Origin: Amorphochlora amoebiformis
Taxonomy: Eukaryota > Cercozoa > Chlorarachniophyceae
Reading direction: 5' to 3'
Assembly (NCBI GenBank): GCA_054601695.1
Contig: BAAHQB010000108.1
Coordinates: 62,001 to 126,000, forward strand
DNA: 64,000 bases
A program made the translations under genes and the position numbers. The notes under the pieces are model-generated. The model had not been told where the DNA came from, did not search any database, and worked only from the letters and a program-made list of their open reading frames with translations. Shown piece after piece: positions 40,840-63,988 of this stretch (position 1 is the stretch's first letter; every line of letters starts with the position of its first letter).

Positions 40840-41908
40840 CATACGTATGAACATGTATGTATCATATATATATATATATATACATATATACATATATATA
40901 TGTATATATACGTATAATGTAGTACATATAATATATATGTATGTATGTAAATGAGAGAGAGAGACGGAGAGCTATACAAGCATATTTTGAGATATCAAGA
41001 GATACAGTCTACAGTAAAGGGAGAGATCAGAGGAAAAAAGAGAGCAAGGAGCTCAGAGAGAGAGAAAAAAGAAAAAAAAAGTCGAACACGCAGAGAGAGA
41101 CAGAGAGAACAGAGATAGTGAGATTAGAGAGAGTGAGAATAACAAATTATCCTAATCCTAACCAAATACTTAGGCTGTGGGGATCGAGAAAATCTTCTTA
41201 GTATGCTATGGCCGGGCGGTTCTTCTCCGTGTCGAATCTGCAAAATCCTTGTCGAAGCTGATATGGCCTTTCAATTCTCAGGATTTCTCGTGATTTCTGA
41301 AGATTACTCACAATTTCTCAGAATACTATGCCTACCGGCCACGGGTAGTCTAGTGTGCGACTATCTAGAATCATTAGTACACGTGTATCTACTAGATCTA
41401 GTATATCCAGTATCTAGAGTATATCTAGTATATGGGCACTGGGCTTTGATGATGCATGCTATATATATTTTAATATTTTAAGAATTTTTACGTTCTAGAC
41501 TGATACCTAGGATACCTTGGATACAGTCCGGCTTATAGCTTCGATACTAGCTATCTAGGCTATACTCTATACTAGTATATCAGACCATCATCATGACTCT
41601 AGTGACTACTAGTGACTAGTACTTAGTCTAGTAGTTGTACATCGTGTACTCAACACTCTAGATCTAGTAGATGGTGACGTTAATTATAACCGGCTAAGCA
41701 CCGAGAAGTACTGGGCAGAGTATACTTCTAGACTTTAATAATATCAATAATATAAGTTACGCATGTCTAAATATGCACGCATATTCTAAAGATTTACCTA
41801 GTTACCCCGTAGCTACTAGAGCTATGGTCTAGATAGCACTAGCTAAACGTAGCCTTGGTTTCTTCAGATTCATGAGATTCCAGAGATTCCTGAAGGGTCT
41901 CTAACGTT
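40369..41908. other. intergenic spacer, RFT1 to TMEM205-like gene
   Basis: TA arrays persist to about 40,930, then a GA-rich purine tract (40,950-41,140). Next is about 750 bp of unique, CTAG-rich sequence with some likeness to the dispersed element near 41,220-41,340. No further gene was seen; the promoter of the next gene must lie here. Confidence 0.55.
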
Positions 41909-42201
41909 ATGGCTTCTCAATCCAGATGTTGTCGGGTAGGTTTTCATGCTGTTTCTCTCTCATATGGCCTTTTTTTAAGTTTTTCGGTCTGGTTGAACGG
42001 CTTAAAGACTAGAAAGAGAGCGAGAAAGAGAAAGAAAGAGGAAGATAGGGAGAGGAGGTGCCAAGTGTTTGGCCAGCCTTACTTTTCGCTAGGTCTTCTC
42101 GGATTTTAAGACTACCAGATTCTGTGGGATGTGTATATGTATAAAAATTATATATATATATGTGTATTATATATATATATACATATATATATTCATATAT
42201 A

Positions 42202-42242
<41 letters not shown>

Positions 42243-42251
42243 ACGCTAATA

Positions 42252-42289
<38 letters not shown>

Positions 42290-42440
42290 TGTATATATTT
42301 ACATGCGTTCATGTTAATGTGTATTAACATAAATATGATTATACTTTATGTTTCTGTTATGTGTAACTTTTATTCTATGTATACCGCATTATTGAACGTA
42401 TATATATGCATGCACATCGTACACGCGCATATACATATAC

Positions 42441-42485
<45 letters not shown>

Positions 42486-42644
42486 AATGAACATAAATCA
42501 CATTTCGGCATTATACACATATATACACACATATATATATATATATATAGACACACATAGATATACATATATACATTTATATATACATTTCTACATTATA
42601 TATACATATATATATATATATATAGAGGTATGTTATATATATAT

Positions 42645-42701
<57 letters not shown>

Positions 42702-42706
42702 TATAA

Positions 42707-42768
<62 letters not shown>

Positions 42769-42973
42769 GTAAATATGAACACAGTCCACATCTATATACA
42801 CATATATTCTATGTCAAATCTATTTCAGTACATATAAATATGATATCCATGTATGTATATTACATAAAACATTTATACTTGTAAGTATTAATTTACGTCC
42901 ATACATCCATTCTTATCTGCACGTCTTGACTGTCAAGACGACATCCCACGTCCTGACCGTCAAGACCCACATG

Positions 42974-43016
<43 letters not shown>

Positions 43017-44318
43017 ACATATGTAAATGTATGTGTATATATATCATATAATAATATCTGTATATCTTCTACATATGTTAAAGCCCGATCAAAAAGAATT
43101 TTCCCTTTACCTCTTCTTTTAGGCACAACTAGTAGAGAAAAGTTCATCAACCTTCCTGGTGTCACCGAGATGCTTCACACTCCATGCACAAAGGCTGATT
43201 TGCTGTTGTAAAATAAGGAAGGTGGGGAGAGAGAAAGGGATGAAAGAGAGGGAGCGAGACAGAATGGACGAGAGAGAGAGAGAGAGAAAGAGAGGGGTTA
43301 GAGTGAGAGATGAGAAAGCGGGAGAGGAAGAAAATAGAATGAGAGATGAAAGAGAGTGAGGAAGAGAGGCAGAAAGAAAGAAAGAGAAAAGGAGCGGGTA
43401 AGAATGTAAGGGGCCTACGTGCAATGATAACAGTGTACTCATGACCCCAGCCAGAGCCAGGGGAAGGAGGATGCACGATATAACCTTCACAAACTTCAGT
43501 GCTTTCCCTTCGCATATCTGTTCCGCAAGACTTGGCGAAGTGCATCCATCAAACCGCTTTTTTCGATTAAGCCGAATTCCAAGAACATTCGGAGTCCAGG
43601 CACGTGTCAGCTTGAGGTGAACTATGGGAGCCGTGCTGAGCACGGCTCGGCTACTGGCCAAGAGAGCCAAGAGGCTCCCGTGGAAGATCTACAAAGCTTT
43701 TCCCTCATTTTCTCCTGGAAGTCTGCTTTTCTGCTCTTTGGTGTACACGGTCGGGTTCATGAGAACGACGAGAGACTAAGAAAGAGAGAGATATTACACT
43801 ATTTCATCCGTTCACAAAGAACTGCGTAACGTGGGACATACACACATATTTTGACGTTCGATATGCATGATCTCATAGAAATCGAACACGTGAACGTGTT
43901 TTCACTGGCGAAATCCATAATCTCCGGCCTTTTCTTCCCTGGCCGGAAGATGTGTCTGATACACATCCCGTTAAATAGAATATACAGCTTTTTCCAACAT
44001 GAGTGCAGCGTACAGAATGTATTTTAATCGTTTTCGCACACCACCATCAGAGGATATCGAAAATTTCCAAAATGAAAATGCGAATTCGTCTTGTAATATA
44101 TGTGATTCGGTCTTTTTCGCTAGCATTTTCTTCCTGTCCTTTCTCACACACACCCTCTCTCTCTCTCTCTTTTCTGACCAGGTTGCACGAATGTTTGGGT
44201 TACGACAAGGACTAGCGTTTGGGTGCGGGATTGTGGCCTGGCCTGCTTATGGCTTTCTGCCGTCGGCTTCGGAGGTTATATATAACTAGTATTTAAGGTG
44301 TATATACACTCTATAATC

Positions 44319-44393
<75 letters not shown>

Positions 44394-44618
44394 TATAAAA
44401 GAATATGTATATATATATATATATACCGTACCATAGTATACGTACATGTATATACTATATATACATGCCCTGAATCTAGATTGTCTATCATAAGTAATAC
44501 TACTATTGCAATTGGTAGAATATACCATATCGATATCGTCAGCGTATGCATTTGTGACCCTTCGAATTTATGTATATAATATGTATATATACATATATGT
44601 ATATATATATATATATAC

Positions 44619-44684
<66 letters not shown>

Positions 44685-44922
44685 GTCTATGTATACGTGT
44701 ATATATGATATATTATACATATACATCACCTATATGTATATATTTTTTACAGATGTATGAGTATATATTACATAAAAATATATTCATATGCAAATATATA
44801 ATATATATACATATATATATATATGTAGTATATGTTTATATTCTTATATACACAAACAACATACATACACACCACACACACACACATGGCATCTGATATG
44901 CATCCCAGGTTATATATATATA

Positions 44923-44971
<49 letters not shown>

Positions 44972-45048
44972 TTATATTTATATTCTTATATACACAAACG
45001 ACACATATACACAAAAACACACATAGGCATCTGAAATGCATCGCAGGT

Positions 45049-45090
<42 letters not shown>

Positions 45091-45198
45091 TATAATATAT
45101 ATTTATATTCTTATATACACAAACAACACACACACACTCTCACACACATGGCATCTGAAATGCATGCCAGGTAATATATATATATATCTATTTATATT

Positions 45199-45232
<34 letters not shown>

Positions 45233-45518
45233 ATGTACATATATATATATATATATGTGTAGAATATATTTATATTCGTATGTACACAAACGAGACATAT
45301 ACACACAAACACACATGGCATCCGAAATGCATCCCAGGTTAAATATATATATATATATATACATGTATATATGTATATATATGTTTATATTCTTATATAT
45401 CCCAGGTAATATCTGATGGGCATCTCGATCCAATACTGCCAAGCCACATGAAGGTCAAAAATACAAACAACACTACCGAGTGCCTGTTGCATATGTGCAT
45501 ATATATTACCATTGTTCT

Positions 45519-45610
<92 letters not shown>

Positions 45611-46353
45611 CATATATATATTTAGATATATACTTATATATATATATATATATATATTGAGAACAATGGTAGTCCAGACGTTGGTAATTAGCACATGGTA
45701 GTCCGGGATTAGGTTCGATTAAGTCCGTTTGGATTCTGAATGACGGAAGTCATGGCTACTGTAACTGCATGGGTACTACAACTAGAGTTGACTGTGAGAC
45801 ATGGCGTGACGTCATGCTTTATCACACCTCCTCGAACCCCGGTACTAACGTTTGAGACGATCTCCAAGAATCTCTGGAATCTCCAGCGATCTCCAGCTAT
45901 CTGTAGTACGAACATACTTCGACACGCTATCGATATCTATTCTTCGAACTGCGTCCCCTCATGCTATTTAAGTATATAAATATTATATTTATATATATAT
46001 ATATATATATGTTATATATACATATATATATATATACATACATACGTATGTATATATATATGTATATATATATGTATATTGCAGGTATATACTTACTAGA
46101 TATGTATGTATATATATTTATGTATATATATATATATATATTATTTATATGTACGTGTATGTTTTAAATATGTATATAATATGTATATATATATATATAT
46201 AGAGTATTCATATATATACATACATACCTATATATATGTATATATGTATATATTTATTATATAACATATATATATATATATATTTATATATTTACAAGTA
46301 TATAATATCTGTACATATACATATATATATACATATATATATATATATACATC

Positions 46354-46394
<41 letters not shown>

Positions 46395-46610
46395 TATATG
46401 TGTGTATTTATAATATGTATATATATATGTATATATATATATGTATATATATATATGTATATATATGTGTATACTATCATATATGAATGTCTAGTTGCAT
46501 GTTTTATGTACTCTATATGTATATATATGTATGTGTGTATATATGTATATATGTATGTACGTATTTGTACGTATAGTTGCACATGTAGTTATGTACTCTA
46601 TATTATATGT

Positions 46611-46681
<71 letters not shown>

Positions 46682-46710
46682 AATACATAGTTGCATATTT
46701 AATTTATATA

Positions 46711-46747
<37 letters not shown>

Positions 46748-46901
46748 GCATATTTAATTTATATACTCTATAGACAGCTGAGTGGCACAAGGCTGTCTCC
46801 ACGGTACGGATTCTGGCCGAAAAGCTTCACGCAGAGGTGTTATATGCACTTTTTACACACATCCATATCCAAATGTAACTATATATGTATATATATATTA
46901 T

Positions 46902-46932
<31 letters not shown>

Positions 46933-47827
46933 CGTACATCTTTTATAGACATTAATTTTACATGCGTAAATATTTACAAAAATGTACGTGTGCATTTTTT
47001 ATACATGCATTTATATTGTATGTGTAAGTATATATATAAAATACTTATACTTATCTATAGAATATATCTATATCCTAATACATATGCATATTATATATAG
47101 GTTAACCCCAGCGAGAACTTTAATAAGTTCTTACCTCTTCACCTAGGGATTTTATGGTATAATATACATATATATATATATATATGTATATAATATATAT
47201 ATATATATATATGTGTATATGTATGTATATATTTGCTTTATATACACACTTGTATGTGTATTACTTAAACACATACGTGCATATGTACACGCATGTGTAT
47301 ATCATACTTATATGTATTATATGTGATATACATATATATATATTATATATATGTATGTATGTCCTGGTATATGTCGCTTAAGAAAATATATACAACTGTC
47401 GCTTGTCGGGACTAATCCTATGATGACTTAATTGTCGGAGGAATCTCAATTCAGATAGATACCTACAAGCGACGGGTGGGGTGGGATGCCGTTTAAAAAA
47501 AAAAAAAGAATTGATATGATGAACGGTATCTATCACTTGCTTGCCTCACTAGTGTTTGGACTTGTTCAATATTTGATCACTCCTTTCGCTGAGGTAAGTG
47601 GGAATATGGAATACGCGGCAAACGTATTTCATTCAAATTTGTATATGAGTATAATTCAATCTTTGGGCAATTTCTGCCTTAGTTGATATTGAAACTCAGC
47701 AAAGTGAATCAAATTCTTGGCAGTAAGTAAATTCCCTTCTGTCCTGATTGATACCACAACTCTGATCAAAGAGTAGGTTACCACCACACAATGTATGTAT
47801 ATATATATATATATATATATGTATTTA

Positions 47828-47918
<91 letters not shown>

Positions 47919-47951
47919 TGTGTATACGTATATCTGAAATGTACATCTATC

Positions 47952-47982
<31 letters not shown>

Positions 47983-48104
47983 TATTTATATATATATGTA
48001 TATATATATATGTATATATATGCATACACATGTATGTATCTGTACAAGCACACAACACACACACACACACATATACACATATATATACATATATATATTA
48101 TATA

Positions 48105-48156
<52 letters not shown>

Positions 48157-48275
48157 AACAGGACATATTACAATTACGTCAGTCCACAAACCCCTCCACT
48201 GCCCGCAAATCCCTCTACAAAAGTACTCTCTATGTATATATTTTTATTATGTATATGTATTTTTCCATAAATATA

Positions 48276-48329
<54 letters not shown>

Positions 48330-48338
48330 TACGTACAT

Positions 48339-48386
<48 letters not shown>

Positions 48387-48487
48387 GTGTGTGTATATAT
48401 GTGTATATATGTGTGGATGTATATATACACATGCATGTATATATATGTGTATATTATAGTACACACATACATGTTATCTATTACCGC

Positions 48488-48582
<95 letters not shown>

Positions 48583-48637
48583 GTTGTATCAATCCGACTA
48601 GCACCACTATCGCACAAAAAACTCCCAAAAATTTAAC

Positions 48638-48674
<37 letters not shown>

Positions 48675-48857
48675 GCATATGTATTTACATATATATGTAT
48701 ATATATATATATATATATCCCTCTATTCATTTTACCTAAACCTTAACTGTGACCGCTCGGATGAACCTCTGCATGTATAACATATATAAATATATACATG
48801 TATAGGTATATATATTTATTTAGATATACATACATACATACATGCATATATATATAT

Positions 48858-48934
<77 letters not shown>

Positions 48935-49040
48935 GTACACACATACATATATTGTACATATACACACATATATATATATATATATATATACCTATATATA
49001 TATATATCTTATCATAGGAAAAGAGGGTTCCCTCCCATAT

Positions 49041-49088
<48 letters not shown>

Positions 49089-49119
49089 TATATATCCATT
49101 ATATATATATATATTATAT

Positions 49120-49157
<38 letters not shown>

Positions 49158-49777
49158 CTTACCATAGGAAAAGAGGGTTCCCCTCCATATACAACACATA
49201 TAAATATATGTGTGTATATGTATATACATTATATATATATCTTATATATATATACATATATATATATATACATATATATCTTATTCATAGGAAAAGAGGG
49301 TTCCCCCATACAACATATATAAATATATCTACGTATAGGTATATACATTATATATATACATATATATATATAGATATAATTATATATATACATATATAAA
49401 TATATACATATATATTTTATTCATAGGAAAAGAGGGTTCCCCCTGAGTCGTATCGATACTGTGTCTTCGCGACAACAGCCTACGGTCTATCAAAACCTAT
49501 CTCTCTACGCTCTCCCAACAATTTTCTAAAACCTTTCTAGAATTTTCTAAACCTTTCTAGAATTTTCTAAACCTTTCTAAAAATTTTCTTAACCTTTCTA
49601 GAGTTTTCTAAACTTTTCTAGAATTTTTTAAACCTTCCTAGAATTTTCGAAACCTTTCTAGAATTTTCTAAACCTTTCTAGAAGTTTCCATGAATCGTTT
49701 TCTGATTTAATGGTGGTTTTGTTAATTACAGGGGCTGTGTTTATGACGGCGTTGGGAATGTTGTCTCCACAGAAGGT

Positions 49778-49809
<32 letters not shown>

Positions 49810-49831
49810 ATATATATACATATATATATAC

Positions 49832-49865
<34 letters not shown>

Positions 49866-49968
49866 GTATGTATAAATATATACATACGAATGGTAGTTCA
49901 AACGTATAATCATCGCAGCTTCCCGCGTAAATATATAATGCTGTGTATACAAACACTTACATATGATA

Positions 49969-50027
<59 letters not shown>

Positions 50028-50068
50028 TTTATATATACATAATATATATATATATATATATACATATA

Positions 50069-50099
<31 letters not shown>

Positions 50100-50285
50100 T
50101 TCTAAGTGTATAATACAATGCATAATATGTATACATTCAAATCTGAATATATACATAGATATATATATATATTGATATATATATATATATATTTATATAT
50201 TATATTTCATGTTATATTTAATGGTCAGGCAAAATCCCATCTGGAGTCGCGCCTGAGGTGATATATACATATGAACTTATACAAA

Positions 50286-50333
<48 letters not shown>

Positions 50334-50383
50334 AATATATAGATCAATAATTATATATATATATATATAAAAATACATAAGTA

Positions 50384-50440
<57 letters not shown>

Positions 50441-50643
50441 AATATGTAAAATACATATATATATATATATAGGAATGACGCTAAAACATCTCTGTCGCAC
50501 ACAATCCAGAAACGAACACATCTTCTATATATATATATATATATTTATATCTAATTATGCATATATATATATATATATATACATATGTATACATACATAA
50601 TAATATATTATATATATATATATATATATGTAGGAATGACAGT

Positions 50644-50689
<46 letters not shown>

Positions 50690-50792
50690 AATGACGCTAA
50701 GACATCTCTGTCGCACACAATCCAGAAACGAACACATCTTCCAGAGGATGCTATAGTAATATAATATATATATGTATATATAAATGTATATG

Positions 50793-50824
<32 letters not shown>

Positions 50825-50912
50825 CATATATATATATAATATAATATAATATCTGGCATCTTTGTCGCACACAATTCAGAAACGAAAACATTTTCCAGAG
50901 GATGCTATTGTA

Positions 50913-50991
<79 letters not shown>

Positions 50992-51152
50992 GTATATATA
51001 CAATATATATGGATATTACGTATATGTATATATGATATAATATGTGTCTAAATATTTGATATGTATATATATGTATATGTATATATATCTATATATATAT
51101 ATATACATGTATACGTGTACATATATTATATACTATGTGTTATTATTACGTA

Positions 51153-51201
<49 letters not shown>

Positions 51202-51219
51202 TATGCAGAACATACAGAC

Positions 51220-51257
<38 letters not shown>

Positions 51258-51284
51258 TGTATACAATATATGCTTATATTAGAT

Positions 51285-51320
<36 letters not shown>

Positions 51321-51346
51321 TTGCACGCATTTATATATATATGTAC

Positions 51347-51383
<37 letters not shown>

Positions 51384-51515
51384 TCATTTATATATTTACA
51401 CATGTATGTATTGTATTCTTGTGTAGAAAACATAAAGATGATTATTACACATATGTATACATATACATATGTAAAACCATGTACATATTTATTATATCTA
51501 TGCAACATATATACG

Positions 51516-51553
<38 letters not shown>

Positions 51554-51594
51554 TATACATACATATATATATATATATATATGCATCTACACAC

Positions 51595-51673
<79 letters not shown>

Positions 51674-51754
51674 TGTATACACATACTCACATATATATAT
51701 ATATATATGTATATATATACATACATATATATATATATATATATTGCATAGTAT

Positions 51755-51798
<44 letters not shown>

Positions 51799-52805
51799 TA
51801 TGTATATGCATGTGTATTCATGTTGTTTAACATATATATATCCATGTATACACATATATATGTTTATATACTTTCACTACATATTCACGTTTCTATAGGT
51901 CTTTGTAGCCGAAGAAGTAGGCCAAGAGACCAATAGTAACATAACCCTAACCCTAACCCTAACCCTAACCCTAACCCTAACCCTAAGGCTAACCCTAAGG
52001 CTAACCCTAACTCTAACCCTAACCCCGACCCTAACCCTAATCCGACGCCCAAACTTAACCTAACCTTAACTCTAATCTAACCTTAACCCTAACCCTAATT
52101 CAGGCGTTGCCAAACCCTAACCCTAACCCTAACCCTATCCCTAACCATAACCTAACCCTAACCCTATCCATAACCCTTACGCTAACCCCAACCTCAGTGG
52201 CCTCAACCGAACATAAACCCTAAACTAGTTCTAATTGTAACCCTAACCCTTACCCAAACCCTAAACGATCCCTAACACTAATTCTAACCTAACCCTAACC
52301 CTAACCCTAACCCTAACCCTAACCCTAACCCTAACCTAATCCGACGCCCTAACTTAACCCTAGAGACCCCAATCCTAATCCCAAATTAGCTCGAACCTTA
52401 ACCCTAACCTTAACCCCAGCCTTAATACAACCTTAACTATAACCCTAACTCTGAGCCTTGCCCAAAACCTAACCCTAACCCTAACCATAACCCTAACCCT
52501 AACCCTAACCCTAACCCTAACGCTAACCCCAACCTCAGCGGGCGCAACCCAACACAAACCCTAAACTAGTTCTAAGCGTAACCCTAACCCTAAACTAGCC
52601 CTCACGCTAATCCTTACCCTAACCCTACCCCAATTCCTAACCCTAACCCTAAACCTAACCCGACACCCTAACCCTAACCCTAACCCTAACCCTAATCTTA
52701 GTGGAAGAAGAGGAGGAGATTGAGGTTTGCGTGATTGACAGCAACCCGGAAATACCGACTCTGGACTTGGAACTAGAGATGGTTACAGATTCAGTGTCTA
52801 TGTGA
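41909..52805 (+). CDS. multi-exon membrane protein, possibly TMEM205/DUF4149-like
   Basis: Thirteen exons: 41,909-42,092; 43,988-44,109; 44,182-44,274; 45,406-45,453; 46,774-46,836; 47,101-47,156; 47,470-47,593; 49,427-49,484; 49,732-49,775; 50,229-50,257; 50,689-50,755; 51,899-51,935; 52,702-52,805. All junctions are in phase, giving 342 residues. The first exon ([20 protein letters not shown], then [10 protein letters not shown]) resembles TM1 and the FG-Q-YF motif of TMEM205-like proteins. [10 protein letters not shown] and [12 protein letters not shown] fit later parts. Other hydrophobic stretches are [34 protein letters not shown] and [18 protein letters not shown]. The C-terminus is acidic (MEEEEEIE) and soluble-looking. 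Function is unknown. Exon 7 uses acceptor ACAAG at 47,469; the AG after the poly-A run would create a stop. Exon 2 is also tentative. The family call is weaker than the gene model. Confidence 0.65.
43437..43624 (-). CDS. possible minus-strand exon inside TMEM205-like intron 1
   Basis: The minus strand has an open stretch with a basic N-terminal part ([11 protein letters not shown]) and one hydrophobic segment ([18 protein letters not shown]), then a possible donor CAC|GTAGGC. It is faintly like a single-span mitochondrial inner-membrane subunit, but no family motif follows and no in-frame ATG starts it. It may be chance. Confidence 0.2.
44880..45405 (+). repeat. tandem unit of 120-170 bp ending at the acceptor of the 45,406 exon
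   Basis: The unit ATTCTTATATACACAAAC ... GGCATCTGAAATGCATCCCAGG recurs with TA spacers. Its CCCAGGT end lies near 44,905, 45,047, 45,169 and 45,337. The real exon starts after the similar TATATCCCAG at 45,405, so the acceptor region itself has been copied. Confidence 0.75.
45730..45966. mobile_element. dispersed element copy B
   Basis: Shares GATCTCCAAGAATCTC, CCAGCGATCTCCAGCTATCT and CCCCTCATGCTATTTA with copy A, in the same order and with similar spacing. It lies in an intron of the TMEM205-like gene. Confidence 0.55.
48161..48225 (+). other. unplaced exon-like island
   Basis: After AAACAG, a stop-free stretch ([20 protein letters not shown]) reaches AAA|GTACTC. Its phase (0 in, 1 out) is incompatible with the next accepted exon, so it was left out of the gene model. 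It could be an alternative exon, or it may need a partner exon. Confidence 0.25.
49018..49313 (+). repeat. three 5' echoes of the exon at 49,427
   Basis: Copies at 49,018-49,045, 49,168-49,195 and 49,291-49,313 carry CATAG plus GAAAAGAGGGTTCCC, then a common CATATACAAC or CATACAAC end, before TA repeats. The genuine exon has the same acceptor and first 15 bases but continues into coding sequence. Confidence 0.9.
49520..49690. repeat. ~20-bp tandem repeat CCTTTCTAGAATTTTCTAAA
   Basis: About eight copies with few substitutions lie in the intron between the exons at 49,427 and 49,732. The TCTAGA cores are self-complementary. It is not coding. Confidence 0.9.
50473..50909 (+). repeat. exon at 50,689 with full and partial tandem copies
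   Basis: The exon (50,689-50,755) has a nearly complete upstream copy at 50,473-50,526 that lacks the donor end. It also has a short upstream 5' fragment at 50,634-50,650 and a downstream 3' copy at about 50,856-50,909 that retains a donor (ATT|GTAATA). Confidence 0.88.
51940..52690. repeat. telomere-like CCCTAA array in the last intron of the TMEM205-like gene
   Basis: The array starts five bases after donor AATA|GTAACA and ends at acceptor CCCTAATCTTAG, so it is essentially the whole intron. Confidence 0.92.
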
Positions 52806-53079
52806 TGTACTTCTATGTCTAAATGTAATGTATGTACTTCTGTGTCTACATGTGATATACTTCTGTGTCTACATATGATATATGGTGTCGTTATTCGTTC
52901 GAGATGTGTATATATTCTCTGAGTGTGTACGTGAGATAGTTATGCTCGATAATTGCTTCTATGTAGTATCTCTCATGTGTGTGTGTGTGTGTGTGGTTTT
53001 GTATGTTGTATGTGCGTGATTTTGTATATTCGATATGCGTGAATGTTGAGGCACATGTAGGTTTGTGCTGTACATGTAT

Positions 53080-54335
<1,256 letters not shown>

Positions 54336-54515
54336 TTACAGTCTCTTTTTTAGCAGATAGTCATATACATACAGATTAACTATATACACGTATGTATGCG
54401 TATTTACCACCCTGAAGGTTGCTTGTACGCATATGCGCGTATCTGCATGCATAGATAGTTCATAAATATATATGTACGTATGTGCATATATGTATGTATA
54501 TATATATATATATAT

Positions 54516-54555
<40 letters not shown>

Positions 54556-54574
54556 TTCTCGAAAACCGAAAAAG

Positions 54575-62314
<7,740 letters not shown>

Positions 62315-62336
62315 GTGGATATATATATATATATAT

Positions 62337-62430
<94 letters not shown>

Positions 62431-62431
62431 A

Positions 62432-62525
<94 letters not shown>

Positions 62526-62549
62526 TATGTTTATATATATATATGTAAT

Positions 62550-62580
<31 letters not shown>

Positions 62581-62699
62581 GTTTGTCTGTAGCTATCTGT
62601 GTATATATACATCTTATGTCTATGTGTGTGTACTTTGGCGTTTATCCGAGAGATTGTAGGATATATATGAATTGTATACCGCGAGTAGTCAATAATGCT

Positions 62700-62940
62700 T
62701 GGTAGAGATCCGTCAAAGTGACTACACACAGAATACTAGAACTTCGTTGAAATTCAGCAGTGTGACATAGTTTGACCTCATGCCTTGTCACCTAAACCCG
62801 TTACAATCGGATAGTACCGGTTGGTATCGAATGAGGGGATCTCCAGGAATTTCCAGGATCTCTAGCGATTTCTAGCATAGCTATGGCTATGTATACTCGG
62901 TCGATAGCTACGTCTCATAGAGCTTTTTGTTGTATATATC
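62700..62940. mobile_element. dispersed element copy C
   Basis: Contains GGATCTCCAGGAATTTCCAG and CCCGTTACAATCGGATAGTA followed by CCGGTTGGTA, diverged from copies A and B. It lies downstream of the last clear lipase exon. Confidence 0.42.
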
Positions 62941-62945
62941 GATTA

Positions 62946-62990
<45 letters not shown>

Positions 62991-63072
62991 CATACACATA
63001 TATATATACATTATATATATATATATACATATACATTATAAATATATACATTATATATGTATATATATATGC

Positions 63073-63106
<34 letters not shown>

Positions 63107-63131
63107 ATAATATCAGCGCGTTTTCGCATCA

Positions 63132-63924
63132 GTAAGGGAGATAATATCCAACCCCAACCCTAACGCAAACGAACCCCATGAGCCCCAACAACGACGTCCA
63201 ACACACACACCTCCGATTTCCACAAGGTTTTGCTCTTTCCCATCTTTATTCCTCTCTTAATCCTGAAGCCCCGTTACTACCGGGTAATACCGATTGGTAC
63301 CGCAGTCGTGTCTCTGTACATGAGTGAGAGATTGTGTTCTATTTCGAATTCTCGATGTCTGTCTTCTTGCCTGTGTGCATGTGTGAGGGTGTGTGTTTGT
63401 TAGTTTTGGCGACTATGGGTCTCTTTCTGTCTTTATATCTGTGCGTAACATCCAGACCCGAAGTATTTTTGTGTTTGAAGATATTGTGCGTATATTTAGA
63501 CTCCACTTATCTTTTTACAGATAAATATATTAATATATATAAATGTATATATATATATATTATATATATGTATAATATATTAATATATATAAATGTATAT
63601 ATATATATATTATATATTATATATATATATAGATATATATATATATATATAAATTGTTGGCGCAACGCCAGGAATCGTGTAGAATAGCCCGAGATCCACG
63701 GAGACCCACTGGAGACCCACTGGAGATCGTGTTTTAGTGAATCCCCGGAAATGCCGGATATAGTACCGGTTAATGTCAGGTAGTAACGACACGTGTAGGC
63801 CGCAACTCTGTGCTGCGCAAGTGGGTACTCCCATGAGTAAGTTATCTGTTTCCAAATGGTGCAATGAAGTACATCAGGGTGGCTTGCACTATTCCGCTGC
63901 CCCTAAGGCATTGATACGTTAACA

Positions 63925-63988
<64 letters not shown>

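Noticed and set aside
43119-43670. Single 184-codon minus-strand gene, possibly a cytochrome c oxidase VIa-like subunit
   Set aside because: It starts at TTG, its middle is CT-repeat translation and it lacks the motifs expected after the transmembrane segment. Only a weak exon candidate was kept.
48161-48225. Additional exon of the TMEM205-like gene
   Set aside because: Its phase breaks the frame of the following exon, so it is listed only as an unplaced island.
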